A DNA stretch of 64,000 nt from positions 62,001 through 126,000 of the forward strand of contig JAOUJZ010000002.1 in NCBI GenBank assembly GCA_029882915.1, written 5' to 3'. The position numbers were made by a program, and so were the translations under genes. Shown here one piece after another: positions 24,480 to 34,731 of this stretch. The first letter of the stretch is position 1; every line of letters starts with the position of its first letter. Below the pieces are notes generated by a model, which did not search any database, was not told where the DNA came from, and was given only the letters and a program-made list of their open reading frames with translations. The stretch is from Gammaproteobacteria bacterium (GTDB lineage: Bacteria; Pseudomonadota; Gammaproteobacteria; Nitrosococcales; Methylophagaceae).

Positions 24480-25664
24480 CTAATCAGTTTCAGGCAACCA
24501 GAGCCAGCCTCCGTCAGTAATTAACTGACACAATAGTGTTGCAGACTGAGTATCTTGCTTGAGCGTTTGCCAATCAAGCAATGTAAGTGTGGACTTTTCG
24601 GTCAACATCGCCAGATTGGCGATACCATGCTCATCAACCATATAGGTTTCACCGCCCATAAAGAGTTGTCCATTCATCTCATTAGCTGTCCACGCAAATC
24701 GATAATAGGGATTTCGAGCCAATTCATACCCTTGCTCAAACTGACTATTCAACTCCGTGATTGAGGCTTGTTCACTGAACGTTTCTGTCGCAAGGTCGAC
24801 TAAACTGGACTTGGTGTCGGTGACAAATTTACCCAATGCGGTCGCTAGAAAAGGTTCAGCCTCATCAATAGCATGATGCAACATTTGTTTTAGCCTGACG
24901 ACGGCATTAGAATCTATTTCACTACCATGTTGTGTCACTATTAAATCTGGATCGCTGTACCGACTTTTACCCAGTCCCTGTTCCATCATGGTGTTAATAA
25001 CTGCATCCAACATGTCAACACGACTGGGAGCACGAAAGCCAAATGAGAAGGTCATACAGTCATTAAGAGCTACACCATGATGGGCAAAATAAGGAGGCAA
25101 ATACAGCATATCTCCCGGCTGCAAATCCCATGCTTGGTCGGCAGTAAATTCAGCCATGATTTGCAAATCCAGTCCATCAATCAATGAAGCGTCATAAACA
25201 GGTTGGTCACTAATTTGCCAACGTCTGCTACCCATTGCTTGCAATAGAAATACATCATAGCCGTCCGTATGCGGGCCTACTGTGCCAAATTCAGGTGCAT
25301 AACTGATCATCAAATCATCACGCCGCCAATCAGGAATAAAGCGAAATGGATCTAGTAATGACTGTAATTCAGGTAAATGTTTATCAACGTCTTGTACCAA
25401 CATCGTCCAATGGCTTGCAGGCAAACGGTCAAAAATATCTTCTGACAAAGGGCCATGGGTTACCTGCCAGGCACCATCACTCCCCTTTTCCTCAATAAGT
25501 CTTGATTCAATTTCCGGCTCGCAAGCGAGACCGGCTAAATCATCAGGACTAACGGGGGACTCAAAATCAGCAAAGGCCTGACGAATCAATAATGGCTTTT
25601 TCTGCCAATATTGAATTAAAAACTCCTGTTGGCTCAGTCCGGTATTAAAAAATTCTGTCATCAA
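24480..25664 (-). CDS. roxA: JmjC/cupin-like ribosomal protein L16 arginine hydroxylase (YcfD/RoxA family)
   Basis: QYWQKKPLLIRQAF, PEFGTVGPHTDGYDVFLLQAMGSRRWQI, LQPGDMLYLPPYFAHHGVAL, FGFRAPS. Confidence 0.88.
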   Translation of the reverse strand: MMTEFFNTGLSQQEFLIQYWQKKPLLIRQAFADFESPVSPDDLAGLACEPEIESRLIEEKGSDGAWQVTHGPLSEDIFDRLPASHWTMLVQDVDKHLPELQSLLDPFRFIPDWRRDDLMISYAPEFGTVGPHTDGYDVFLLQAMGSRRWQISDQPVYDASLIDGLDLQIMAEFTADQAWDLQPGDMLYLPPYFAHHGVALNDCMTFSFGFRAPSRVDMLDAVINTMMEQGLGKSRYSDPDLIVTQHGSEIDSNAVVRLKQMLHHAIDEAEPFLATALGKFVTDTKSSLVDLATETFSEQASITELNSQFEQGYELARNPYYRFAWTANEMNGQLFMGGETYMVDEHGIANLAMLTEKSTLTLLDWQTLKQDTQSATLLCQLITDGGWLWLPETD

Positions 25665-25669
25665 TCTGT

Positions 25670-26116
25670 TTAGCTGGCAGCTTCAACTTTGAACACCACA
25701 TTATCCACACTGATAATTTTCACTTTTGTGCCAGCCGGACAATCTTCGCCTTCAATTTTCCATGTTGAATCATCTACCCGTACCTTACCCTGCCCATCTA
25801 CAATCGATTCTTTCAAAGTAATCACCCTGCCAACATATTGCTCTCCACGCCGATTGAGTAAAGGTTCGTCGGTCGCAATTGGATTTTTATTATAATAATG
25901 CCGCCAGACCACAATGCTGATGACAGAGAGAATCGCAAACATAAATACCTGATATTCCCACTGCATTTCAGGTATCAAGAATAAAGCTAGTCCAGTTAAA
26001 AACGCTGCAATCGCCATCCACAACGCAAAAAATGTCGGGGCTAATATTTCAAAAATCACCAATACAATGGCGATGATCCACCAGTGCCAGAAATCTAAAT
26101 CAAATGCCATTTCCAT
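25670..26116 (-). CDS. NfeD family membrane protein
   Basis: TM-rich N-terminus, C-terminal OB-like VRVDDSTWKIEGEDCPAGTKVKIISVDNVVFKVE; next to a SPFH gene. Confidence 0.88.
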   Translation of the reverse strand: MEMAFDLDFWHWWIIAIVLVIFEILAPTFFALWMAIAAFLTGLALFLIPEMQWEYQVFMFAILSVISIVVWRHYYNKNPIATDEPLLNRRGEQYVGRVITLKESIVDGQGKVRVDDSTWKIEGEDCPAGTKVKIISVDNVVFKVEAAS

Positions 26117-26118
26117 CG

Positions 26119-27039
26119 TTATGCTCCTTTATTAAAAGCATCTTTGGCAAGTTCAGCAATGCCTCCTAGTGAACCTATCACGCTGCTTGCCTCAAGAGGC
26201 ATAAAGATCACTTTATGATTATCTGCTGATGCCATATCTTTCAATGCATCCACATATTTTTGTGCCACAAAATAATTGATCGCCTGTATATCCCCTTTAG
26301 CAATCGCTTCTGACACCATTGTTGTTGCTTTTGCCTCTGCTTCAGCAAGGCGTTCTCGCGCTTCAGCATCACGAAAGGCTGCTTCACGACGTCCTTCAGC
26401 ATCTAACATTACTGCTTGCTTTGCACCTTCAGCCTTTAATATTTCAGCTTGTCTCAAGCCTTCTGCTTCGAGAATGTTGGCTCGCTTCTCACGCTCAGCT
26501 TTCATTTGACGGCCCATCGCTTCAACCAAATCTGCCGGAGGTGCAATATCCTTGATTTCTATTCGAGTCACTTTGACACCCCATGGGGTTGTGGCATCAT
26601 CAACCACAGCTAGTAGACGTGCATTAATCTCATCACGCTTGGATAATAATTCATCCAGATCCATTGACCCCATCACGGTACGAATATTAGTCATGGTTAA
26701 ATTCAAAATTGCGTTATGCAAATTATTGACTTCATAGGCTGCTTTCGCTGCATCAACCACTTGAAAAAATACCACGCCATCCACACGTACCATTGCATTA
26801 TCTTTAGTGATAATTTCTTGCGACTGCACATCAAGTACCTGTTCCATCATATTAATCTTGGCTCCGATACTGTCCATCACGGGCACGATTAAGTTCAAGC
26901 CGGGCCGTAAGGTGCGGGTATAACGACCAAACCGTTCTACTGTAAATTCTCGTCCTTGCTGCACAGACTTGACGCCCATCAGTACAATGACAATGGCTAG
27001 GACCATAAAAAAGAGTACAAACGCTGAAAAACCTTCCAT
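26119..27039 (-). CDS. SPFH/Band 7 (stomatin/QmcA-like) protein
   Basis: [49 protein letters not shown]. Start at MEGFSAF; the ORF track extends to 27105. Confidence 0.93.
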   Translation of the reverse strand: MEGFSAFVLFFMVLAIVIVLMGVKSVQQGREFTVERFGRYTRTLRPGLNLIVPVMDSIGAKINMMEQVLDVQSQEIITKDNAMVRVDGVVFFQVVDAAKAAYEVNNLHNAILNLTMTNIRTVMGSMDLDELLSKRDEINARLLAVVDDATTPWGVKVTRIEIKDIAPPADLVEAMGRQMKAEREKRANILEAEGLRQAEILKAEGAKQAVMLDAEGRREAAFRDAEARERLAEAEAKATTMVSEAIAKGDIQAINYFVAQKYVDALKDMASADNHKVIFMPLEASSVIGSLGGIAELAKDAFNKGA

Positions 27040-27174
27040 TACATTTCTCCTGTTTTCTGAACGTAATTTATTACGGCGATAATAACAGCAATAAAACCAA
27101 ATCAACGATAAAACTTGGACATTTTGTCACTGAAGTCGGACAATACACCTACTATTTTATTTCCTACGATAGCT

Positions 27175-27849
27175 ATGAAATCACAATTTATCATCACACT
27201 CTGTTTATTGTTATCCAGTATCAATGCGTTCGCTGAGCAGTGGTATCATGTTGAATTAATCGTATTCGAACAACTTGATACTGTCACAGACGAACAATGG
27301 CCTCAAATGGAGCGTGTCAGTAATACAGAAATCAGCACCGCCACTATGCTATCACCTAAGATGGCAACGCCCCTCATTCAGGCCGCTAAAAATGAAACCC
27401 TGTCTGAAGCAGCCTCTCATCTAAATCAGTCTACTCATTATCAAGTGCACTACCACAAAGCATGGCAACAGCCTATTATGCAAAAAGGCCAGGAAGAAGC
27501 TGTTAGCATTCACTCAGACAACGAAATTATTGAAGGCAATATTCGACTGTATAAAGCCACTTATCTACATGCAAAACTTGATTTATGGCTCAAGCAGAAT
27601 ATGATGCACGTTAGTAGCTGGTCAGATGCCTCACCAGATGGTATTGATATTAGTGAATTACCACGGAATCCGAACTTAAAAGAATCTCGTCGAATACGCA
27701 GCAAAAAAGTGCACTACTTTGACCACCCGAAAATGGGGGCATTATTAAAGTTAACCCCCATTGAAACACCGGTGGCAGTAGAAATTGACAAAGAACTACT
27801 GGAAACCTTCTCTTTACCAACGGAAGCTACGCCTACTGTGTCTGAATAA
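27175..27849 (+). CDS. CsiV-like periplasmic protein
   Basis: Signal peptide MKSQFIITLCLLLSSINAFA then EQWYHVELIVFEQL; start at the internal ATG. Confidence 0.7.
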   Translation: MKSQFIITLCLLLSSINAFAEQWYHVELIVFEQLDTVTDEQWPQMERVSNTEISTATMLSPKMATPLIQAAKNETLSEAASHLNQSTHYQVHYHKAWQQPIMQKGQEEAVSIHSDNEIIEGNIRLYKATYLHAKLDLWLKQNMMHVSSWSDASPDGIDISELPRNPNLKESRRIRSKKVHYFDHPKMGALLKLTPIETPVAVEIDKELLETFSLPTEATPTVSE

Positions 27850-28573
27850 AATCAGCCAGTAATTGTCTGACTTGCTGCATACCGCCAGCTAGTGTGTGTT
27901 CTATCTGATCCATAGTTATCACACCATCACTGATACCTGCAGCCCAATTCACCATTAGTGCGCAGGTAGCATAAGCCATATTAAGTTCACGAGCCAAAGC
28001 TGCTTCCGGCATTCCTGTCATGCCCACCATGGCACAACCATCCTGTGCCATCCGTTTAATTTCTGCTGCAGTTTCCAAGCGTGGCCCTTGAGTTGCACCA
28101 TAGGTCCCGCCATTCACTACAGCTAAGCCAGTATTTTTAGCCGCCTGTATAATTATTTGTCTAAGGTGTTCGTCGTAGGGATAACTAAAATCAATATGGT
28201 TTTCAACCGAAAAATCATCACTGTAAAAACTTTGCTCCCTGCCATAAGTGTAATCAATAATTTGATCTGGCACGGCTAATACACCTGGCGCGAGATCACT
28301 GCGAATTCCCCCGACAGCTGCAACAGCTACGATTTTTTCTACACCTTGTTCATACAAGGCCCAGATATTGGCTCGATAGTTAATTTTGTGCGGTGGGATA
28401 CTGTGATATTGGCCATGTCTCGGTAAAAATATCACCGATTTCCCATGAAACTCTCCCACTATTAAATCATTAGAAGCGTTGCCAAAAGGCGTGCTCACAA
28501 CTCGCTGTTCTCTTATCTCCAGTCCTTCCAGTGACAATAGTCCGGTACCACCAATAATTGCCAGCTTACTCAT
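27833..28573 (-). CDS. MTAP/PNP-family phosphorylase, probably S-methyl-5'-thioinosine phosphorylase
   Basis: AIIGGTGLLSLEGLE, PRHGQYHSIPPHKINYRANIWAL, GPRLETAAEIKRMAQDGCAMVGMTGMPEAALARELN, MVNWAAGISDG. Confidence 0.85.
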   Translation of the reverse strand: MSKLAIIGGTGLLSLEGLEIREQRVVSTPFGNASNDLIVGEFHGKSVIFLPRHGQYHSIPPHKINYRANIWALYEQGVEKIVAVAAVGGIRSDLAPGVLAVPDQIIDYTYGREQSFYSDDFSVENHIDFSYPYDEHLRQIIIQAAKNTGLAVVNGGTYGATQGPRLETAAEIKRMAQDGCAMVGMTGMPEAALARELNMAYATCALMVNWAAGISDGVITMDQIEHTLAGGMQQVRQLLADFIQTQ

Positions 28574-29115
28574 TAATTAGCTTCCTTAACAGCATAGATG
28601 CCCGGTGTATTACGCCAAAAACCCTTATAATCCATTCCAAATCCAAACACATATCGATCGGGTACTGTCAAACCAACAAATTCTGGTGGTGTGCCGACCT
28701 TATTATCATGCAACTTATCAATCAGCGTTACACAACTCACAGAATTTGCCCCAGCCTTTTCACAGTAATCTCTTAGAACCTGCAGCGTCACTCCCTCATC
28801 AAAAATATCTTCGATCAGTATCACCGTACGATCTGTCAGATCGGTCACTGGCTGATGAAGCCATGTCAACTCCCCCCCGATCGTTTTATCACCGTAACGA
28901 CTGACATGAATATAATCTAATTCCAATGGGAAATGGAGTTTAGGTAACAAATGGCCTGCCGTAATGACTGACCCATTCATCACACATAACAACACAGGAT
29001 TTAAAGTAGCGTACTTCTCATTTAATACTGAGGCCAGCTGATCAAGTGCATCATTGATTTCTGTCATTGAATACAACTGTTCTGCATTGTCAAAAATTTG
29101 CTGGATGTGTTTCAT
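28573..29115 (-). CDS. hpt: Hypoxanthine-guanine phosphoribosyltransferase
   Basis: VLLCVMNGSVITAGHLLPKL, TVILIEDIFDEGVTLQVL; overlaps the phosphorylase start. Confidence 0.92.
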   Translation of the reverse strand: MKHIQQIFDNAEQLYSMTEINDALDQLASVLNEKYATLNPVLLCVMNGSVITAGHLLPKLHFPLELDYIHVSRYGDKTIGGELTWLHQPVTDLTDRTVILIEDIFDEGVTLQVLRDYCEKAGANSVSCVTLIDKLHDNKVGTPPEFVGLTVPDRYVFGFGMDYKGFWRNTPGIYAVKEAN

Positions 29116-29182
29116 TTATTTCTCATAGCTCTGTTGGGATTAACCATTATAATGGCAAATTTTATTATTAAGGGGTATAAAA

Positions 29183-30094
29183 ATGCGCCGTCTTTGGCCG
29201 CTTTTTTTATTTGTGATTATTTTTGCTGTGGCATTAATGGGGGAAAACAACCGATTCACCGCTATTAAATCACAACACACCACATCACAACGCATCATTT
29301 CACTTTCCCCCAGCATAACTGAAACAGTATCTGCTCTTGGCCTGAGGAAACAGCTTATTGCTGTAACCGATTATTGTGACTTTCCAGCCGATGTTCTCAG
29401 TCTGCCAAAAGTGGGAGGATTTATTAATCCTAATCTTGAAGCCATCGTCGCCCTTAAACCTGATTTAGTTATTTTACCGGAGAGTCAACAAAAAACCCTT
29501 GAACAACTCCACCAGCTACAAATTCCTACCCTCGCCGTTCGCAACACCACATTGTCTGAAATAAAAAATACCATCCACATGATTGGGCAATACACTCAAC
29601 AATACACTCAGGCACAGCAATTATTAGCCAACATTGACCAGCAAATAAACAGCATACAAAATAAAACTGCCGGACTTTATCGTCCACGTGTACTGATCTC
29701 AATAGGACACAGTATTGGTAGTGAACACATTAAAACGACGTATATCGCCGGCCAGAATGATTTTTACAATGATTTGATTACCTTAGCCGGTGGCCGTAAT
29801 GCCTATCAAGGTACACACCTTAAAGTCCCATCATTATCCACTGAAGGCATTATGCAGTTAAATCCACAGCTTATTTTTGATATTTTCCCTGAAGCAGATG
29901 ATCATGATGCTGATCTTCATCAAGTACGGCAACGCTGGCAAAATATTGCTTATATTGATGCTGTCAAAAATAATCGTGTCCATATTATTGAACAAAATTA
30001 TGCCACCATCCCCGGACCACGAATATTTCTTCTACTTGAGCATTTTGCCCGCTTGATTCATCCTGAACTGGATTGGGAATCCCCTTCAAAATGA
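29183..30094 (+). CDS. Cobalamin-type ABC transporter substrate-binding protein (BtuF-like)
   Basis: QRIISLSPSITETVSALGLRKQLIAVTDYCDFPADVLSLPKVGGFINPNLEAIVALKPDLVI. Confidence 0.88.
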   Translation: MRRLWPLFLFVIIFAVALMGENNRFTAIKSQHTTSQRIISLSPSITETVSALGLRKQLIAVTDYCDFPADVLSLPKVGGFINPNLEAIVALKPDLVILPESQQKTLEQLHQLQIPTLAVRNTTLSEIKNTIHMIGQYTQQYTQAQQLLANIDQQINSIQNKTAGLYRPRVLISIGHSIGSEHIKTTYIAGQNDFYNDLITLAGGRNAYQGTHLKVPSLSTEGIMQLNPQLIFDIFPEADDHDADLHQVRQRWQNIAYIDAVKNNRVHIIEQNYATIPGPRIFLLLEHFARLIHPELDWESPSK

Positions 30095-30876
30095 CTGCGC
30101 TACTACAAATTCACGATCTCACTGTACAAGTGGCTAACAAATCATTGCTATCAAATATTAACCTTGAACTTAATCAAGGTGATTATTTGTGTGTACTTGG
30201 CCCTAATGGTGCAGGTAAAAGTACCTTGTTAAAAACAGTAATGGGTATTATCAAACCAGCTACCGGTACCATCACAGTAAATCAACATTCACTTTCGCAA
30301 TTAAACCAAAAACAATGGTCTTGTATGGTCAGTTATGTTCCACAAACCCATGGCCAAAAACTTAACTTTCTAGTGAAAGAGTTTATCCAGATGGGACGTT
30401 ATCCCTATCACACAACTTTCTCAAACTGGTTACCAGAAGATCAGCAAGCATTAGAGCGCGCGATTGAAATCACCCAGACTGATATTTTTTTAGATCGTCA
30501 TATGCAAACGCTAAGCGGCGGAGAGGCTCAACGGGTAATGATTGCCGCAGCATTGTGTCAGAAAACACCACTATTACTACTTGATGAGCCAACCAGTTTT
30601 CTTGACCCTCACCATCAAGTCGAAGTCCATCAACTTATTCAACAACTAAATCGACAACATGACATCAGTATTATAGAAGTCAGCCATGACTTGAATCATG
30701 CTAGCCAACATAGTAAACAGATCCTGGCTCTTAAATACGGTAAAACACTCTGGCATGGTCCATCATCAGACTTGCTACAGGAGTCGCATTTACGTGATTT
30801 GTATGATCAAGACTTTGTTTTCACCACCCATCCTCAAACTGGTGCGGTTATCGCCCTGCCGAGTGAACAACTATGA
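30091..30876 (+). CDS. Cobalamin/siderophore-type ABC transporter ATP-binding protein
   Basis: [38 protein letters not shown]. Start taken at MTALLQIH. Confidence 0.93.
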   Translation: MTALLQIHDLTVQVANKSLLSNINLELNQGDYLCVLGPNGAGKSTLLKTVMGIIKPATGTITVNQHSLSQLNQKQWSCMVSYVPQTHGQKLNFLVKEFIQMGRYPYHTTFSNWLPEDQQALERAIEITQTDIFLDRHMQTLSGGEAQRVMIAAALCQKTPLLLLDEPTSFLDPHHQVEVHQLIQQLNRQHDISIIEVSHDLNHASQHSKQILALKYGKTLWHGPSSDLLQESHLRDLYDQDFVFTTHPQTGAVIALPSEQL

Positions 30877-31832
30877 AAGCAGCGAACACCTTATTAATTA
30901 TCTTCATAGTAACAATTATCATTGTGCTACTGAGTCCAAACTTAGGTTTAATAAACACCGCTAACCCTGAAATCCAGCATCATATTTTGACCCAACTCCG
31001 TATTCCAAGAGTCTTGTTTGCCTTTTTAGCTGGCTCAGGACTAGCAATCTGTGGCATGGTCTTTCAAGCAATGTTTCATAACCCACTAGCCACTCCTTTC
31101 ACTTTAGGTGTTGCTAGTGGTGCCTCGCTCGGTGCAGCGTTCTATGTTTATCTAGGGTTCAGCTTCAGTTTTCTGGGAATTGATGGCACTACCTTTGCTG
31201 CTTTCACAGGTGCTTTGATTGCTATCAGTTTTGTCTATGGCATCAGCCGATTTCGTAGTGGGTTTTCACTTGAAACCTTGTTATTAACAGGGGTAGCAAT
31301 CAGTTTCTTTTTTTCCAGCCTAATTTTATTTATTCAGTATCTCAGTAATGTGTCTGACTCATTTCGGATATTGCGTTGGCTAATGGGCGGCTTAAGCATT
31401 GTTGGCTACCGAGATATATTTCAGCTACTGCCCTTTGTCAGTGTCTGCATTGCCGTTATCTTGTGGTTAAGCCGTGAACTCAATTTACTGATGGCAGGAG
31501 ATGATATAGCTCTTAGCCGTGGCGTTGCCGTTCAACCGATACGTTATCTGCTATTTTTTGTAACGTCATTATGTGTCGGTGCTATTGTGGCACTCTGCGG
31601 GCCCATTGGATTTATAGGCATGATGGTGCCTCATATCTGCCGTCTACTCATAGGAAGTGACCATCGCTGGCTCATACCTGCAACGATTTTATTTGGTGGT
31701 GGATTTCTTATCTTATGTGACACCATAGCAAGACTGATTATTGCCCCGGCAGAAATTCCGGTAGGCGTGATCACTACCTTACTCGGTGGGCCTTTTTTTC
31801 TGTGGTTATTAATCAAATTCAAAGCGTCTTGA
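30873..31832 (+). CDS. FecCD/BtuC-family ABC transporter permease
   Basis: LRIPRVLFAFLAGSGLAICGMVFQAMFHNPLATPFTLGVASGASLGAAF, GPIGFIGMMVPHICRLLIGSDHR. Confidence 0.94.
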   Translation: MKAANTLLIIFIVTIIIVLLSPNLGLINTANPEIQHHILTQLRIPRVLFAFLAGSGLAICGMVFQAMFHNPLATPFTLGVASGASLGAAFYVYLGFSFSFLGIDGTTFAAFTGALIAISFVYGISRFRSGFSLETLLLTGVAISFFFSSLILFIQYLSNVSDSFRILRWLMGGLSIVGYRDIFQLLPFVSVCIAVILWLSRELNLLMAGDDIALSRGVAVQPIRYLLFFVTSLCVGAIVALCGPIGFIGMMVPHICRLLIGSDHRWLIPATILFGGGFLILCDTIARLIIAPAEIPVGVITTLLGGPFFLWLLIKFKAS

Positions 31833-31915
31833 CCGACTATCGCTCAAAGTGTGAATATATCAACAAGACAGATTTTGTTGTTGATTCGTCCTTTAACCAT
31901 TGAGTATTTTCTACG

Positions 31916-33472
31916 GTGAATAAATATAAAGTCTTTGTTTTACTAGTCACTTTAGGCTTATCTCGCATCTGTTTTCCCGCACAGATAGAACAGGAAGCAT
32001 CCATTGCCCCATCAAATAAAGACGTTGAACGAACAGTACCCATACAGTTTTATGGCACTACATCCAGATATCTGTGGTTAGATAAACAACAACTGACCAA
32101 TCAAGCATACGATGCCCTTGACTTTATATCCACAGCCTCCATCCATGGGCTGTTCCCCGATGATTATCATTACACAACCTTACGTCAGTTAACTCCCCCA
32201 CAGGATGAAGATACCGCCCAAAGATTCGATGTTTTACTGACTGATGGTCTGCTTAGCCTAATTCATGATCTCGCTGTTGGTCGCTTTAATCCCATAGAGG
32301 CAGATCCACACTGGTTCATTCCTGCAAAAACGTTTGATGCAGCAGATTTTTTACAGCAGGCATTATTATCAAAACATCTGAAAACGGTTCTACAATCACT
32401 TATTCCCACTAGCGCTGACTATCATAAATTAACTGAGGCAGCGACACGTTATCAGAGTTATGTAGATCGTGGTGGTTGGAGAAAAATACCGTCGACTCAA
32501 CTACTACATCCTGGCGATGTTCATCCACACATTCCAGCCATTCGAACACGACTGGCTTTCGAGGATAAGGATCTTGTGCTCACAGTTGATAATCATTCCA
32601 CGCGTTACGACTCCTCACTGGTGCATGCTGTTCGCCGCTTCCAGAAGACACACAGCCTGAAAATAGATGGAATTATCGGTGAAGACACGTTACGTGAAAT
32701 GAATGTCTCTGCCAGCACACGGTTAAAGCAGATTAAAATCAATCTGGAACGTCGACGCTGGCTACCTAGAACACTGGGGCAACGATATGTACTGATTAAT
32801 CTGGCAAGCTACAAGCTTTTTGCAATAGACAATGACACTAAAAAGTTGGATATGCGCGTAATAATTGGTAGGGAAAAACGGCCTACTCCCAGCTTTGCCA
32901 GCGAACTCAATCATCTGGTTATTAATCCCTTCTGGAATGTGCCTAAAAAGTTGGCTCGCCTTGATTTATTACCTAAACAGCAAGCTAATCCTGACTATTT
33001 TCATCTACAGGCGATCCGTGTATTTTCCAAAAAAAATGGTCGGCGAATTGAGCATGATCCGTACTTGATCGATTGGCAATCAGTTAGCCGTCGTCACTTC
33101 CCTTACATTTTAAGACAAGATCCCGGCGAGCATAATGCCTTAGGCCGCTTCAAGTTTATGTTCCCAAACCAGTGGGATATTTACCTGCACGACACACCTG
33201 ATAAACAACTGTTCAATGAAAGTAAACGTTCCCTAAGTTCAGGTTGTATTCGAGTTGAAGACCCTGAGGCACTGGCCAATTTCACTATGCCTGTAGATCG
33301 TAGCGGAAAAAGCATAGAGGAACTAATCAATAGCAAGCAAAATCTTGGGCGTAGACTAGCTGATCCATTATCAATTTATGCAGTCTATTTCACCGTTTGG
33401 CTGGACAATAATCAACTCTTATTTTCACCCGATATATACCAACGAGATCAACGTATGACTAAACTATTGTAA
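31916..33472 (+). CDS. L,D-transpeptidase YcbB/LdtD-like with peptidoglycan-binding domain
   Basis: YkuD motif FNESKRSLSSGCIRVEDPEALANF; PG-binding VRRFQKTHSLKIDGIIGEDTLREMN; GTG start. Confidence 0.92.
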   Translation: MNKYKVFVLLVTLGLSRICFPAQIEQEASIAPSNKDVERTVPIQFYGTTSRYLWLDKQQLTNQAYDALDFISTASIHGLFPDDYHYTTLRQLTPPQDEDTAQRFDVLLTDGLLSLIHDLAVGRFNPIEADPHWFIPAKTFDAADFLQQALLSKHLKTVLQSLIPTSADYHKLTEAATRYQSYVDRGGWRKIPSTQLLHPGDVHPHIPAIRTRLAFEDKDLVLTVDNHSTRYDSSLVHAVRRFQKTHSLKIDGIIGEDTLREMNVSASTRLKQIKINLERRRWLPRTLGQRYVLINLASYKLFAIDNDTKKLDMRVIIGREKRPTPSFASELNHLVINPFWNVPKKLARLDLLPKQQANPDYFHLQAIRVFSKKNGRRIEHDPYLIDWQSVSRRHFPYILRQDPGEHNALGRFKFMFPNQWDIYLHDTPDKQLFNESKRSLSSGCIRVEDPEALANFTMPVDRSGKSIEELINSKQNLGRRLADPLSIYAVYFTVWLDNNQLLFSPDIYQRDQRMTKLL

Positions 33473-33547
33473 TATTCACTATAATTCATTTATAATACAT
33501 AAAGTTATATAAGTAACATGATGCTCAACATAACTTAAGGTATATAA

Positions 33548-34129
33548 ATGGCGTTAAAATATGATCAAAAGCAAAATTTGACTTTAGATGTTCACACATC
33601 CAGACGTCGTTTTCTGCAAGTTGGTCTCGGCGCGACGGCGGGCCTTGTAATGCCCAATGCATTTGCTGATTTCTTAGCTCAACCTGAACGTAAATTAGCA
33701 TTGCATAACCTACATACAGGGGAAAGCATTAAAACCACTTATTGGGCAGAAGGACAATATCAAATCAGTGAATTGCACGCCATTAATCGTGTATTACGAG
33801 ATCATCGTACAGGTGATATCATCGATATCGATCCTACTTTGGTTGATTTATTAAATATACTTCACCACAAAATGAATGGTCGCAAGCCGTTCCATGTTAT
33901 TTCAGGTTATCGCTCACCCAAAACCAATGAATCACTAAGAAAACAAACTTCTGGTGTGGCTAAAAAAAGCTTTCATATGCAGGGAAGAGCTATTGATATA
34001 CGTTTACCTGGCCGTGAACTTACCGCATTACGTAAAGCAGCCATCAACCTGCAAGCTGGTGGTGTAGGGTTTTATCCCAAGTCTGACTTTATCCATATTG
34101 ATACTGGTCGTGTTCGCCACTGGGGCTAG
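33548..34129 (+). CDS. DUF882/peptidase M15-like endopeptidase (YcbK/MepK family) with Tat-like signal
   Basis: TSRRRFLQVGLGATAGLVMPNAFA Tat-like leader; FHVISGYRSPKTN...SFHMQGRAIDIRL...VGFYPKSDFIHIDTGRVRHW. Confidence 0.9.
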   Translation: MALKYDQKQNLTLDVHTSRRRFLQVGLGATAGLVMPNAFADFLAQPERKLALHNLHTGESIKTTYWAEGQYQISELHAINRVLRDHRTGDIIDIDPTLVDLLNILHHKMNGRKPFHVISGYRSPKTNESLRKQTSGVAKKSFHMQGRAIDIRLPGRELTALRKAAINLQAGGVGFYPKSDFIHIDTGRVRHWG

Positions 34130-34144
34130 TTGACCGACTCACCA

Positions 34145-34561
34145 TCAACTCAGTTCACTTTCATCGAATAACTTTCTAGCGAGCGCACTGAACTTTTCCA
34201 TTTCTGTCACATATGTTTTTTTCAACGATTGATGTTGTTGATTGACTTCCTGATGTAAATCGACCATCTTCTGATGAAATTTTGTTTGTTGTTCTGGAGT
34301 CTTAAAATCAGGGCAACTTGGAAAACAGTGATTATTTATTTCACCGCACTCTAGACATTTCATCATATCCTCATGCTGTTCTATTAATGATATATGTTTA
34401 GACATTAATGTGGAGTGCTCAGGCAATGCACGGTCAAGCATGTATAGCAATGCTACTAAACGTTGAGTTACAGACTGCCAGTGCTCGATCTCTTTCATCC
34501 AGTTAGCATGTTCATCTTGCCAACGCTTACTTTCTTTCTTTAACACTTGTATGTTGATCAT
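34145..34561 (-). CDS. Hypothetical coiled-coil protein with Cys cluster
   Basis: MINIQVLKKESKRWQDEHANWMKEIEHWQ...MKCLECGEINNHCFPSCPDF. Start at the internal Met; the ORF track extends to 34675. No family recognised. Confidence 0.6.
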   Translation of the reverse strand: MINIQVLKKESKRWQDEHANWMKEIEHWQSVTQRLVALLYMLDRALPEHSTLMSKHISLIEQHEDMMKCLECGEINNHCFPSCPDFKTPEQQTKFHQKMVDLHQEVNQQHQSLKKTYVTEMEKFSALARKLFDESELS

Positions 34562-34731
34562 TGTGAACCCCACAAACGTAATGAAAAAATTTGAGTTAAA
34601 CACATCCAGTAGTAACAGTTCATCGTGATTTTCCACTATTGAACGAAGCTGGCAACGACAAAGTAAATAAATCAAAGTAAAATTAATATTTTATACCATC
34701 TGTGTATTGAACATTCTAAGGAAACTCTGGT

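Noticed and set aside
26276-26555. Ala/Ser- and Leu-rich plus-strand ORFs
   Set aside because: Shadow frames of the SPFH gene coiled-coil region.
29116-29182. Cobalamin riboswitch upstream of the BtuF-like gene
   Set aside because: The intergenic gap is only ~67 nt and has no recognisable B12-box-like sequence.
33480-33547. Possible hairpin (aagttat...ataactt) before the DUF882 gene
   Set aside because: Short AT-only stem with a large loop; insufficient to call a regulatory element.
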